64,000 nucleotides of DNA from JACZUI01 sp965216725 (GTDB lineage: Bacteria; Actinomycetota; Acidimicrobiia; Spongiisociales; ZC4RG35), in assembly GCA_965216725.1 (NCBI GenBank), contig CBDCGI010000016.1, forward strand, positions 62,001 to 126,000. The letters are read 5' to 3'. The notes under the pieces were generated by a model that had not been told where the DNA came from, did no database searches, and saw only the letters and a program-made list of their open reading frames with translations. Made by a program: the position numbers and the translations under genes. Positions 7,965 to 16,508 of this stretch are shown here, piece by piece. Every line of letters starts with the position of its first letter. Position 1 is the first letter of the stretch.

Positions 7965-9138
7965 ATGGTGAAAGAGCCGATGAGAAAAGGTAGACGGCCC
8001 GCCGAATACCGACCATGGCTCGTGCTGGCCGCCCTAACGCTGATGATTAGCGCGATGGCCAGCGTCCCCGCACTCCTCGGACGCTTTCACGGTCCACGAC
8101 AATCCTGAGAAAACCGTCGACTACTGCGTCAGCCAGGCACCCAGTGGAGTTTCTACTACTCAGGCCAAGGCCGCGCTTGAGGATGTGGTCATTCCTACAT
8201 GGGATGACGTTCCGGGGGTCGACGTGAGCTCGGTGTTCAATCTGGATCTTCTTACATTGTGTAGCGGTCAGGATATCGAGATCACAAAGGGTGACCTCGC
8301 CCAAAACACGTGGGCTACTACATCTAGCACCAAAATTAAGTTCAATACAGATCACGACTGGACGACCTCGTCAACTCCCGGCCCCGACGAGGCTTCCTAT
8401 ACAGGAGTCCTCATGCACGAAGTGGGCCACACGCCCAACTACGGACATAGTGGAAATTACTGGTGGAACGTGGATGGAGATCAGGGAATTATTCGCAATC
8501 CGACAATGGTTGGCTCGGTTGATATTGAATATACGAGCTCCATGACCAGCCTCGAGAACGCTGACGTAAGCCTCGTGCCCTGGTCTGAGGGTGACTCGGT
8601 CGGCGACTGGTGGAACTACAGTCCAGGCTTTGAGGACGGTTTTGGGCTGTGGGACACCGGCGGATCAGCGTCCATCAGCACCACGACCTACAGCGGAAGC
8701 AAGAGCGTCCTTCTCAGCACATACCATTCGGTGGTCAAGCAGCGAGTGATGTATGACGGGATCAAATCCAAGTGTGGTACGTGCCCCACCAACTACCCGG
8801 GAATGGAAATAACGCCGGAGCCACGCCTGTACACCAAGTACCGCGACAGCGGGAATAAGAGCGGCGGCATACAGCTGCGCTACAAGTGGCGGACCTATGA
8901 CTACAACACTTCGGCGACCGGAAAGACCTTTGAAGGTCGAGAGAGTTGGTCCCCGATCGAGAGTCCTGTGATCTGCAACAACTCCAATCAGGATTGGAAG
9001 TCTTGCTTCTTCACAATCAACAGTCTCCCGATTCTCTCGGTTGCGGGCGATCACAACGCGATAGCTATGAAAATCTACTTCAGATCCAAGGCGAGCTCAG
9101 CGATCAGAGTAGACAAAACGGGGATTGAGGGCTGGTGA
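7965..9138 (+). CDS. secreted metzincin-like metalloprotease, frameshifted after the signal peptide
   Basis: From ATG 7965 (good GGAGGA site) one frame encodes a basic start, a hydrophobic core and AMASVPA, a classic signal peptide, but stops at 8108. The protein body lies in the next frame, open from 8047 to 9138; its first in-frame start is GTG 8185. It contains HEVGHTPNYGH (about 8416-8448), matching the metzincin zinc motif HExxHxxGxxH except Asn for Gly. A Ser/Thr- and aromatic-rich C-terminal region suggests a beta-sandwich domain. The join falls between 8047 and 8105. It overlaps the lipoprotein gene by GTGA. Confidence 0.7.
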
Positions 9139-10343
9139 ACACTCGAGTCGCCTCCGCGCTAGTCGCAACAGTCGTCGCACTGTCCGCGTGCGGTGTTGAT
9201 ACCTCGAATGTTGCGGACAATGTTTCTACAACAGAGTCATCATTTGTTGTTTCCACAACTGAAGCAGTTTTAGTCAACGAGAATCCTGCCGAGAACCTCG
9301 CTGCATTGCACTATGGGATGCTGGGATGGCATTCGCCGCTTGTGGTGCTCGAGTTCACAGAAGTCCTTGATCGGGATGACCGTGACACGGAGGTAGGTTT
9401 CACATTCCTGGAGTTCTCCTGGCTGGTGCCAACGGCCACAGACGACGAGTTGTCGGCAATCGAGGACCTGGAGCAAGGGTCAATGCTCCTCAACGACGAG
9501 AATTATGAGGCTTTTGTCGACGCCCTCCCTTTCACCGCCCTGGCAGTAGTCCTCCCAGATGGGACCTTGGGCCCATTCGCCAAGCGAGGCGACGAGCCGG
9601 GATCAATCGACGCCATAGGAACCGGTGTTGGAGCAACGAGACTTGGGTTCTACGCGGTGGATGCGTTCGTCAACCCATTGAGCCCGTTCCCTCGAGTGGA
9701 CCACAATTCATGCGCCGGCGTTCGCTACTACGAGCAGCATCTCGACCCGCGACCTGCCTCGGAGGAAGCCACGATCCTTGCGTACTTCGAGCTACTTGGT
9801 GACAAACCGATCCATGAGCATCAGATCGAACCCGACGAGCATCTCGCAGAGCAACTCGCTGAGAGTGTCGACATGGTCGACCCTGTCACGGGTCAGTCGG
9901 TATACGCGGATGTGAACGATGTCTACAACCAGCTGGCTGACGGTGTTGATCCTTCGGATATCGAGTTCAGGCAGGTCGTGAATGTAGCGACAACCTATGA
10001 GAACCGGGGAGAAAACGAAGTGCTGGTGTGGGTTTCAACGTCCGGAGAATATCTTGCGTACAGCTCTACGGGCTCGGGCCACTACATCAACGACGAAGGC
10101 GAAAGGGTTGACGTGACAAGCAACCTCATCGAACTCCGCGCACCCTCCGATGGGAGCGACGTAGCCCTCTACGTCCGCCCGGGAGACTCTGACTACACGT
10201 GCCTACACAGCCTGGAAGGAGCCAGCCCAACCATTGTGGTGCCGTTCGACGACATCGCTGGCTCTCGCCGCGCACACATCAACATCGACGAGCGCGACTA
10301 CGTCCCCCTGGTGATCGACGACGTCGTAACAACAATCGAGTAG
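9135..10343 (+). CDS. lipoprotein of unknown function (element cargo)
   Basis: 402 residues from GTG 9135, overlapping the protease stop by 4 bp. The N-terminus is a lipoprotein signal with lipobox LSAC, so the mature protein should be anchored to the outer face of the membrane. The body is acidic, with few basic residues, and shows no motif I recognise. A segment with DVNDVYNQLADGV and a later beta-rich part (NEVLVWVSTSGEYLAYSS) suggests two domains. Coupling to the secreted protease suggests they act together, perhaps as inhibitor, substrate or receptor; that is speculation. Confidence 0.7.
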   Translation: MNTRVASALVATVVALSACGVDTSNVADNVSTTESSFVVSTTEAVLVNENPAENLAALHYGMLGWHSPLVVLEFTEVLDRDDRDTEVGFTFLEFSWLVPTATDDELSAIEDLEQGSMLLNDENYEAFVDALPFTALAVVLPDGTLGPFAKRGDEPGSIDAIGTGVGATRLGFYAVDAFVNPLSPFPRVDHNSCAGVRYYEQHLDPRPASEEATILAYFELLGDKPIHEHQIEPDEHLAEQLAESVDMVDPVTGQSVYADVNDVYNQLADGVDPSDIEFRQVVNVATTYENRGENEVLVWVSTSGEYLAYSSTGSGHYINDEGERVDVTSNLIELRAPSDGSDVALYVRPGDSDYTCLHSLEGASPTIVVPFDDIAGSRRAHINIDERDYVPLVIDDVVTTIE

Positions 10344-10549
10344 CGACGGGGTGCGGGGCTTTAGCCGCCACTCCCTCATCCGCGAGGCGATCCGTAGATT
10401 TCTCGAGGTTGCCTGACCGTGGGCCGCCTCGCTCCATCGCACGTCCATCGCGCGTCCGTAGTCGTCCGAGTCAGTCCGCAGGCGTCGCCACAACGTCCTG
10501 ACCTGGGTTTTCTGTCCACACGGGTCCACCGCAATCCATGCCGGGAGAC
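10344..10549. other. right end of the element, non-coding
   Basis: About 200 bp between the lipoprotein stop and the right core repeat. It carries the right-hand 11-bp tandem repeat. Reverse-strand frames beginning with GFEPTTSASR-like residues are a known artefact of tRNA sequence and are not genes. Confidence 0.5.
10433..10454 (+). repeat. tandem 11-bp repeat, right candidate integrase arm site
   Basis: TCCATCGCACG followed directly by TCCATCGCGCG matches the left pair at 5220-5241 with one difference, in the same orientation, about 95 bp inside the right core. See the left copy. Confidence 0.7.
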
Positions 10550-10592
10550 TTCGGGACGCTGAGGTCGTGGGTTCAAATCCCGCCGTCCCGAC
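10550..10592 (+). repeat. attachment site copy (distal), 43 bp
   Basis: An exact copy of the 3' half of tRNA-Pro (anticodon loop to one base past the end) without the 5' half, so it is not a functional tRNA. It marks the far boundary of the element. Confidence 0.93.
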
Positions 10593-10645
10593 CATCTCTC
10601 AGCAGGAATCGGTGGGCAGGCGGTGGCCGGCCCAACCCCGGCTCG

Positions 10646-11626
10646 TCAAGTGCGAGCCGATGCCAACCGCTGTCGGCGAGTGACTGGCATCGTCACTTCC
10701 TTCTCAGGTCGGGATGCCAGCAGCGCGGCCACCAATACGAGAGCGGCGCCGACCAAGGCGGGGTAGGTCACTCTCTCGCCCAGGAAGATGGAACCCATGG
10801 CGAGGGCGACGAGCGGCATCAGATAGGTGATGAATGAGGATCTGGGCCCTCCCACCCGACCCACCAGAGTTGCCATGAGCACGAAAGCCAAACCGGTGCC
10901 GACGACGCCGAGGACGACAATTGCGGCCACCGGTCCGAAAGCAAGGTGTGACTGGAAGGCGCCGACAATTCCGAATGGCGTCGTCCACAACGTCCCGAAG
11001 GCAAGCATCGAGGCCATCAAGCGCACCGATCCGTAGCGCTGCTGTAGAGGCCCGGCCAGGTTGGTCGCAACTCCGTAACAGACGGTGGCCGCGAGCACCA
11101 TGACCACGCCTGCCGCGGCTGCTCCGTCGTGAAATCCAGATGCCGTGGCGATCAAGGCAATCCCGACGAACCCGATGATCATTCCGAGCCGTTGCGCGCC
11201 ATGGGACGGGCGGCCGAACCATACGGTCCCGATCAAACCTGCGAAGAATGGGGTGGCACCGCAGAGAAGACCGGCCACTGCCGAGCTGACATGTAGCTCC
11301 GCCAACGGGTAGAGCGTGAATGGAATCCCCACCCAAACGATCGACAACACGGCCACCTTTCTTCGGTCGGCCCCCTCGACCTTTCGGCCCTGTCTCCCGA
11401 TGAGACTCAGGGCCATCGCGCCGAGCCCGACGCGTGCCCAGGTGATGAAACCCGGGTGAAGTGTCTCCAGCCCGACCTTTATCAAGAGAAAAGACGACCC
11501 CCAGATCACGCCCACGGCCACGAAGAGAATCCAGTCGACCGAAGCGAACGATTCTCTGTCGGATCTGGGGTTGGTCGTGTGCCGGATGCGGGCATTGCTC
11601 CCGGCCAAGTGTGATTTCGTGCTCAT
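10646..11626 (-). CDS. EamA/DMT-family transporter
   Basis: About 326 residues from ATG 11626; a TTG at 11635 is the only longer option. Two EamA halves are visible, each with five hydrophobic helices. The first begins WILFVAVGVIWGSSFLLIKVGL and the second starts near GVVMVLAATVCYGVATNL, including the typical FITYLMPLVALAMGSIFLGERV. Such carriers export amino acids or other metabolites across the cytoplasmic membrane. It lies downstream of, and on the same strand as, a MocR-type regulator, a common pairing in which the regulator controls the exporter. Confidence 0.9.
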   Translation of the reverse strand: MSTKSHLAGSNARIRHTTNPRSDRESFASVDWILFVAVGVIWGSSFLLIKVGLETLHPGFITWARVGLGAMALSLIGRQGRKVEGADRRKVAVLSIVWVGIPFTLYPLAELHVSSAVAGLLCGATPFFAGLIGTVWFGRPSHGAQRLGMIIGFVGIALIATASGFHDGAAAAGVVMVLAATVCYGVATNLAGPLQQRYGSVRLMASMLAFGTLWTTPFGIVGAFQSHLAFGPVAAIVVLGVVGTGLAFVLMATLVGRVGGPRSSFITYLMPLVALAMGSIFLGERVTYPALVGAALVLVAALLASRPEKEVTMPVTRRQRLASART

Positions 11627-11629
11627 GCC

Positions 11630-11653
11630 TGCCAACGTATGTGAGCGTTGGCA
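11630..11653. promoter_or_regulatory. inverted repeat upstream of the EamA gene
   Basis: TGCCAACG and CGTTGGCA form perfect 8-bp arms around an 8-nt spacer, immediately before the EamA ATG at 11626. It may be an operator or a leader hairpin; which is not decided by sequence. Confidence 0.45.
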
Positions 11654-11684
11654 TGATCAAAAGATCCAAAGTCAGGCCAAATAA

Positions 11685-11693
11685 CCAGACCAA
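11685..11693 (-). promoter_or_regulatory. candidate MocR operator, EamA promoter
   Basis: On the minus strand TTGGTCTGG, preceded by TT and followed by TTTGGCCTG and TTTGGATC, makes a run of similar TTTGG half-sites upstream of the EamA gene. The same 9-mer occurs before the MocR gene at 13131-13139. A shared site in both promoters fits a regulator that controls itself and its neighbour. Confidence 0.4.
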
Positions 11694-11704
11694 AGTGAGG
11701 TCGG

Positions 11705-13088
11705 TCAGGCTTCTTGGACGGTGGCTGCGATCAGTTGCAGCGCCTGCTCCAATTCGTCGCCCCCAACCTGGCCGAACCCGAACACCAGCCCTTGGGGTGT
11801 GGCGCTGGGATCGGCTCGGTACCTCTCGAAACCGGCGACGAGCAACGCCCAAGGCCCCAAGGTCTTTCACAACGGCACGCTCGCTGATGTCGGGATTCAG
11901 GTAGGCGGCAACGTGGAGTCCGGCGTTGGACCGAGGGCTCTCCAGCATTGGTGCCAGCGAGTCGGCCATCGACGTCACCTTCTGGTGGCGCCATACGTAC
12001 TCTTTCTTAGCTTTGCGGAGGTGGCGGTCGAAGGCACCGTCGGCGATGAAGTAGCGCAGAGTTCGTTGGTCGACATCGGGCGGGGCCCAGTCGATGTGCA
12101 TCCGCATCGAGGTCAGCGGTCCGATCAGATGGGGCGGTCCGATCACATAACCGAGACGCAGACCAGGAGACAAAGTCTTGGAAAACGTTCCGACGTACAC
12201 CACGCTTCCGGCCCGATCCAGCCGATAAAGAGGCTCGAGGGGCCGGTCGACGTATCGGAACTCCGAGTCGTAGTCGTCTTCGATGATCAGCATCTCCTGG
12301 GCGGCGGCCAGTTCGAGCAACTCGAATCGTCGTTCCAGGCTCATGGTGACCCCGACGGGGAATTGGTGAGACGGTGTGACATAGACCACCCGAGCATCAG
12401 CAGGGATCTGGTCGACGACGATGCCGTCTCCGTCCACTGGCACCGGAGTCACTTCGATGTTGAGCGCCCTCAGCAGTTCCCGGAACTGGTCATATCCAGG
12501 GTCTTCCATGGCGACCGTTTCGCCTTTTGCGACGAATGCTCCGGTGATCATGTAGAAGGCCTGTTGTGCCCCGGCCGTGACCAAGACATCATCTGGGCCG
12601 GCATCGATTCCTCGGGAGCGACCGACACTGCGCGCCAACGCACGGCGCAGGTCGATGTTGCCGGCTGGGTCGCCATATGAGATCTCGTGGGCATCGACCG
12701 CCCACTTGGTGTAGCGCTTCCACTCGGCAAGTGGGTAGAGCCTGGGATCGGGAAAGCCTGGCCTCAAATCCCACCGGATTTCAGCCATCTGGGTCTCAGC
12801 GGGAACGTCCTCCGGGAGCCTCTCCTTCGGAATCGCTCGCGGCGGGGTCAACCACTCGGCGACAACGGTGCCCCCGCCTTGACGACCAGTGAGGAACCCT
12901 TCGCCGGTCAGCTGACCGTATGCGGTCGTGATGGTGTGTCGGGAGACACCGAGCGTCTCCGCCAGCTCCCGGCTCGGCGGTAACCGGTCTCCTGGCGCAA
13001 ACCGACCGTCTAGCACCGCACCTCGGATCTCCTCATAGATCTGCTTGGTCAGCGGGGTGGGGGATTTGGGGTCGATGAAGATTTCCAC
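11705..13088 (-). CDS. MocR-type transcriptional regulator (GntR HTH + aminotransferase), frameshifted near the 3' end
   Basis: GTG start at 13088. Residues 1-75 are a GntR winged helix (LTKQIYEEIRGAVLDG, LPPSRELAETLGVSRHTI). From about 110 on there is a class I aminotransferase-like domain with VTAGAQQAF, MEDPGYD, the Asp of IIEDDYDSEFRY and the PLP lysine in GTFSKTLSPGLRLGY. After AVVKDLGALGVA the expected C-terminus (GFERYRADPSATPQGLVFGFG, ending TVQEA) is in another frame, with a stop at 11705-11707, so an indel lies near 11835-11850. Left uncorrected the frame runs on into the EamA gene, an artefact. MocR proteins use PLP as a ligand and usually control adjacent metabolic or transport genes. 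Confidence 0.85.
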
Positions 13089-13130
13089 TCAATCTTGGTT
13101 TGCCGGCTAAGGGCATTCTGGCATCAAGAG

Positions 13131-13139
13131 CCAGACCAA
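13131..13139 (-). promoter_or_regulatory. candidate MocR operator, own promoter
   Basis: TTGGTCTGG on the minus strand about 43 bp upstream of the MocR start, identical to the copy before the EamA gene. See that entry. Confidence 0.4.
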
Positions 13140-13192
13140 GCCTCGTGGCCTTTCAGGCATCCCCGCTGCGGCGAGCCCTCTGGCGTCAGTTG

Positions 13193-13768
13193 CTAACTGG
13201 CGTAGGTCAGGTCGCCGGCCATTCCTGCCTCGTAGTGGCCGGGAAGGAGGCAGGCGATGCTGGTGTAGAGACTGGTGTCTTCGGGAAAGGTCATCTCGAG
13301 TTCACCTGTCTCACCCGGTTCTATCTCGATGAGAACGTCGCCGCCCTCCTCGTGATGGCCGCTTTCTTCGCCATGATCCTCGTGTCCGGCGGCAATGTGC
13401 TCTTCGATTCGGTGGGGGTTCGAGAGGCGAAACTCGTGAGCAACGGCTCCATCGTTGGTGATCACGAACCTGATGGTCTCTCCGGCTGATACTTGGACCG
13501 TCTCTGGCTCGAAGGCGAATTCGGTCATCACCACCTCAACTACCCGTGTTCCGTCACTCACTTCTCCCAAGGTCGTGGTCGTAGCGGTGTGCTCATCGTC
13601 ATCGTGGGCGGCGTGAGTGGTTGTCATGGCGTGTGATGTCGTTGTCTCGACCGACGTCGGATTCGTCGTCTCGGCTTCACGATCGCCGTCAGTCCCGCAG
13701 GCTGCAACGACAAGCGCAGCAATGGAGACTCCCCAGATAAGCCTTCGGGTAATCAGTACACGACTCAT
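13193..13768 (-). CDS. cupredoxin-domain lipoprotein
   Basis: About 191 residues from ATG 13768. The signal sequence ends in a lipobox (VVAAC). A Thr/His/Asp-rich linker follows, then a cupredoxin fold from about residue 75: VVMTEFAFEPETVQVSAGETIRF, a His in AVAHEF, and ACLLPGHYEAGM, where Cys, His and Met are spaced as in type 1 copper sites. A His/Glu-rich loop (GHEDHGEESGHHEE) sits inside the domain and could bind metal. It is probably a membrane-anchored blue-copper electron carrier or copper-binding protein. It is divergent from modA. Confidence 0.85.
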   Translation of the reverse strand: MSRVLITRRLIWGVSIAALVVAACGTDGDREAETTNPTSVETTTSHAMTTTHAAHDDDEHTATTTTLGEVSDGTRVVEVVMTEFAFEPETVQVSAGETIRFVITNDGAVAHEFRLSNPHRIEEHIAAGHEDHGEESGHHEEGGDVLIEIEPGETGELEMTFPEDTSLYTSIACLLPGHYEAGMAGDLTYAS

Positions 13769-13894
13769 GTGGCAATAGTCGCGGCACTTCAGGTAGCGAA
13801 TAGGGCCGAAAGTCCCCTGATCAGCGTGGGTCCCACCTCTCCGGTCTTGGTAACTTCCGTCGATGAGCTGCCACGCCGCTGACACGCCATTTCG

Positions 13895-14638
13895 GTGCGT
13901 TTGATATTGGGATTCTGTCTGGCTGCGTTGGTGCAGTCTGCCTGCGGCTCCGCCGGCGCTGATTCCAGGGTCGAGCTGGTTGTTTCCGTCGCCTCGTCAC
14001 TCAGCGACGCGTTCACCGAGATCGAGTCACAGTTCGAGAGCATGCATCGCGACGTCGACGTCTTGATCAACCCTGGAGGCAGTTCCACGCTGCGCGTGCA
14101 GATCCTGGAAGGGGCACCCGTCGACGTCTTTGCTTCGGCCGACCAGGCGAACATGGACGAGCTTCGGCGGGCGGGCAGCCTGTTCGGGGAGTCTCAAATC
14201 TTCGCGCTGAACTCGATGGCGATTGCAGTGCCGCTCGGCAATCCGGGCGACGTCACCGCTGTCGCCGACTTTGTGAGGGAGGATCTTCTGATCGGTCTGT
14301 GCCAGGAAGAAGTGCCGTGTGGCGAGCTGGCCAACGAAGTCCTTGCCGCCGCCGGCATCGACCCGGCCGTTGACACCAGAGAGCCCGACGTCAGGGCGCT
14401 TCTCACCAAGATCGCGGCTGACGAATTGGACGCGGGGATCACGTACGTGACAGATATCGGCTCCGGTGAAGGGCAAGTCGAAGGGATTGAGATTCCCGGC
14501 AATGTGAACGCTTACACCGAGTATCCGATTGCGGTTGTCGGCGACCGCCATTTGTCCCTGGCCCAGGCTTTTGTTGAGTTCGTCCTGTCATCCCGAGGTC
14601 AGGCGATACTGCAGAGAGGAGGGTTCGAATCTCCATGA
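13895..14638 (+). CDS. modA: molybdate ABC transporter, substrate-binding protein
   Basis: 247 residues from GTG 13895, with a lipobox QSAC. The mature part begins VVSVASSLSDAFTEIESQFE, the ModA/WtpA opening whose Ser residues bind the oxyanion. It continues with NPGGSSTLRVQILEGAPVDVFASADQANMD and DAGITYVTDIG, also typical. It captures molybdate or tungstate outside the cell. It is the first gene of a tightly packed modABC operon (ATGA overlap with modB). Confidence 0.93.
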   Translation: MRLILGFCLAALVQSACGSAGADSRVELVVSVASSLSDAFTEIESQFESMHRDVDVLINPGGSSTLRVQILEGAPVDVFASADQANMDELRRAGSLFGESQIFALNSMAIAVPLGNPGDVTAVADFVREDLLIGLCQEEVPCGELANEVLAAAGIDPAVDTREPDVRALLTKIAADELDAGITYVTDIGSGEGQVEGIEIPGNVNAYTEYPIAVVGDRHLSLAQAFVEFVLSSRGQAILQRGGFESP

Positions 14639-15438
14639 CCAACCGTGAGACTCGTCGTGGCGGCGGACCCCCGAGGACGCTCCTTGTGCTGGCAGCCTTC
14701 GGCATTGCCCTGTTCCTGGTACCGGTGGTCGGTCTGCTGTGGCGAGTGCCATGGACCGGGCTCGGCGATCTGCTCAGTGCGGACATCGTCACGGAAGCAC
14801 TGAGGTTGTCGGTTGTGGCCTCGTTGGCTGCGGTCGTGATTGCCGTTCTCGTGGGCATTCCCCTTGCCTGGCTGCTGGCTCGAGTGGACTTTCCGGGAAG
14901 TGCCCTGATCCGGGGACTGGTGGTGTTGCCGCTCGTGCTGCCCCCAGTGGTGGCCGGCGCCGCTCTCCTGTTTTCCTTGGGACGACGTGGTCTCGTAGGG
15001 GAGCCTCTCTACAACGCAACCGGACTCGTCCTCCCGTTTTCCATTTGGGGCGTGATCATCGCCTCCGCGTTCGTATCGGTCCCCTTTCTAGTTCTCACCG
15101 TCGAGGGAGCCCTGCGCAATCTCGACGAGCGGTACGAGATGGCGGCGCAGAGCCTCGGTGCCGGGCGCTGGACGGTGCTGCGGCGGGTGACACTGCCCAT
15201 GATCGCCCCTTCGCTGGTCGCCGGGCTCGTTCTCACCTGGGCCAGGGCATTTGGAGAGTTTGGGGCCACCATCACGTTCGCCGGGAGCCTCCAAGGCCGG
15301 ACCCAGACTCTGCCTCTGGCGGTTTTTGTGGCTCTGGAAAACGATCGGAACAGCGCGCTCGCCATAAGCCTGGTCATGATCATCGTGGCGCTAGCCGTGC
15401 TCGTTGGGCTCAGAAACCGCTGGTGGAGGACATTGTGA
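14635..15438 (+). CDS. modB: molybdate ABC transporter, permease
   Basis: 267 residues with about five or six membrane helices and the ABC-permease EAA loop (YEMAAQSLGAGRWTVLRRVTLPMIAPSLVAG). LPLVLPPVVAGAALLF and RAFGEFGATITFAG are characteristic of ModB. It forms the channel between ModA and ModC. Its start overlaps the modA stop and its stop overlaps the modC start, so expression is coupled. Confidence 0.93.
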   Translation: MTNRETRRGGGPPRTLLVLAAFGIALFLVPVVGLLWRVPWTGLGDLLSADIVTEALRLSVVASLAAVVIAVLVGIPLAWLLARVDFPGSALIRGLVVLPLVLPPVVAGAALLFSLGRRGLVGEPLYNATGLVLPFSIWGVIIASAFVSVPFLVLTVEGALRNLDERYEMAAQSLGAGRWTVLRRVTLPMIAPSLVAGLVLTWARAFGEFGATITFAGSLQGRTQTLPLAVFVALENDRNSALAISLVMIIVALAVLVGLRNRWWRTL

Positions 15439-16496
15439 GCGGCCTCGATGTCGACATTGTCGTTCGCCGCAACGACGGGTTCGAGCTCCAGGTCGCCTTC
15501 GCTGTAGGAGAGGGCAGCACGGCTGCTGTCCTTGGGCCCAACGGTGCAGGGAAGTCGACCTTGGTCTCGGCCTTGGCAGGGTTGCTCCCGATCGACTCGG
15601 GGAAGGTTGTTCTGAACGGCCAGGCTCTGGACCATCCAGATAGCGGTCGATATGTCGACCCAGGGGAAAGGAGTATCGGAGTGGTCTTCCAGGAGTACCT
15701 CCTCTTTCCTCACATGAGCAGTGTCGACAATGTCGCATTCGGGCTCCGCAGCCATGGCGTTTCCCGTGACGAAGCAAGGACGAGGGCGATGGACTGGTTG
15801 CAGCGCCTGGAGATTGGCGACGTCGGAGACCGAAGGCCGTCCAGCCTCTCGGGCGGCCAGGCTCAACGTGTGGCGCTGGCGCGTGCCCTCATCACCGGAC
15901 CCGACCTGCTCCTGCTGGACGAGCCGCTGAGCTCACTCGATGTCACAACCCGTGCCGAGATCCGACACCTCTTGGCCGACCACCTATCTCTGTTTGCCGG
16001 GCCGCGTCTGCTGATCACTCACGATCCGACGGAGGCGTTTCTCCTCGCAGATCAGGTTCATATCATCGAAGGTGGGCGCCTCACCCAGTCAGGTTCCCCG
16101 GATGACATCAGGATCCGGCCCCGCACCGATTACGCAGCCGACCTCGCCGGAACCAACCTTCTCCGCGGATTAGCCGGCCGAGGGACAGTCGACGTCGACG
16201 GCCATTCAATCAACATCGCTGATCGCGACCTCGCCGGTCCGGTGCTGCTTCTGATCCAGCCGTCGTCGATCGCTGTCCACTCGGCGGCGCCGGGAGGCAG
16301 TCCTCGTAACTCCTGGCGAACGAGGATCGAGCGACTGGAGCGCCTCGGCAGCCGGTTCAGGTTGCGGACCGGCGACCCAGCACCTTTGACGGTGGAAGTC
16401 ACCGACCGGGCCGTGGAGGAGCTGGGTCTGGGAGAACAGGTCGAAGTCTGGATATCGGTGAAAGCCACTGAGATCGGGGTCGAGCCCGACACCTGA
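15435..16496 (+). CDS. modC: molybdate ABC transporter, ATPase
   Basis: 353 residues from GTG 15435, which overlaps the modB stop (GTGA) and has a GGAGGA site; longer upstream readings are not credible. Walker A GPNGAGKST (about 35-43), Q loop VVFQEYLLFPHMS, signature LSGGQAQRVALARAL and Walker B LLLLDEPLSSLD are all present. A C-terminal extension (about 230-350) corresponds to the TOBE/MOP oxyanion-binding domain, which in ModC can sense intracellular molybdate. It energises uptake for molybdenum-cofactor enzymes. Confidence 0.93.
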   Translation: MSGLDVDIVVRRNDGFELQVAFAVGEGSTAAVLGPNGAGKSTLVSALAGLLPIDSGKVVLNGQALDHPDSGRYVDPGERSIGVVFQEYLLFPHMSSVDNVAFGLRSHGVSRDEARTRAMDWLQRLEIGDVGDRRPSSLSGGQAQRVALARALITGPDLLLLDEPLSSLDVTTRAEIRHLLADHLSLFAGPRLLITHDPTEAFLLADQVHIIEGGRLTQSGSPDDIRIRPRTDYAADLAGTNLLRGLAGRGTVDVDGHSINIADRDLAGPVLLLIQPSSIAVHSAAPGGSPRNSWRTRIERLERLGSRFRLRTGDPAPLTVEVTDRAVEELGLGEQVEVWISVKATEIGVEPDT

Positions 16497-16508
16497 CCCC
16501 TGCCGGGG

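Larger units (their letters stand above)
5122..10592. mobile_element. integrated element in tRNA-Pro, about 5.4 kb
   Basis: Bounded by identical 43-bp direct repeats of the 3' half of tRNA-Pro (unit spacing 5428 bp). It carries, inside the left end, a tyrosine integrase facing the tRNA and an overlapping excisionase. It then has a gene-poor stretch, a SEC-C regulator-like gene, and a protease-lipoprotein cargo pair. Tandem 11-bp repeats near each end look like integrase arm sites. No replication, relaxase, phage structural or restriction genes are present, so it is best called a small integrative (probably mobilisable or satellite-like) island. Confidence 0.88.

Noticed and set aside
10203..10595. 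Reverse-strand frame starting with GFEPTTSASR-like residues
   Set aside because: This is the well-known false protein produced by translating tRNA sequence; here it covers the duplicated tRNA-Pro end. A similar frame at 4957-5148 overlaps tRNA-Pro itself.
10704..13088. 794-residue MocR plus unknown C-terminal domain
   Set aside because: After about residue 420 the frame is out of phase. The true MocR end and the EamA gene lie in other frames.
14615..14635. GGTTCGAATC-like T-loop sequence resembling a tRNA end
   Set aside because: It lies in the last codons of modA with no matching acceptor or anticodon arms.
14739..15434. Long upstream extension of modC inside modB
   Set aside because: The extension has no ABC-ATPase features and is a shadow of modB. 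A GTG with a GGAGGA site at 15435 gives the normal length.
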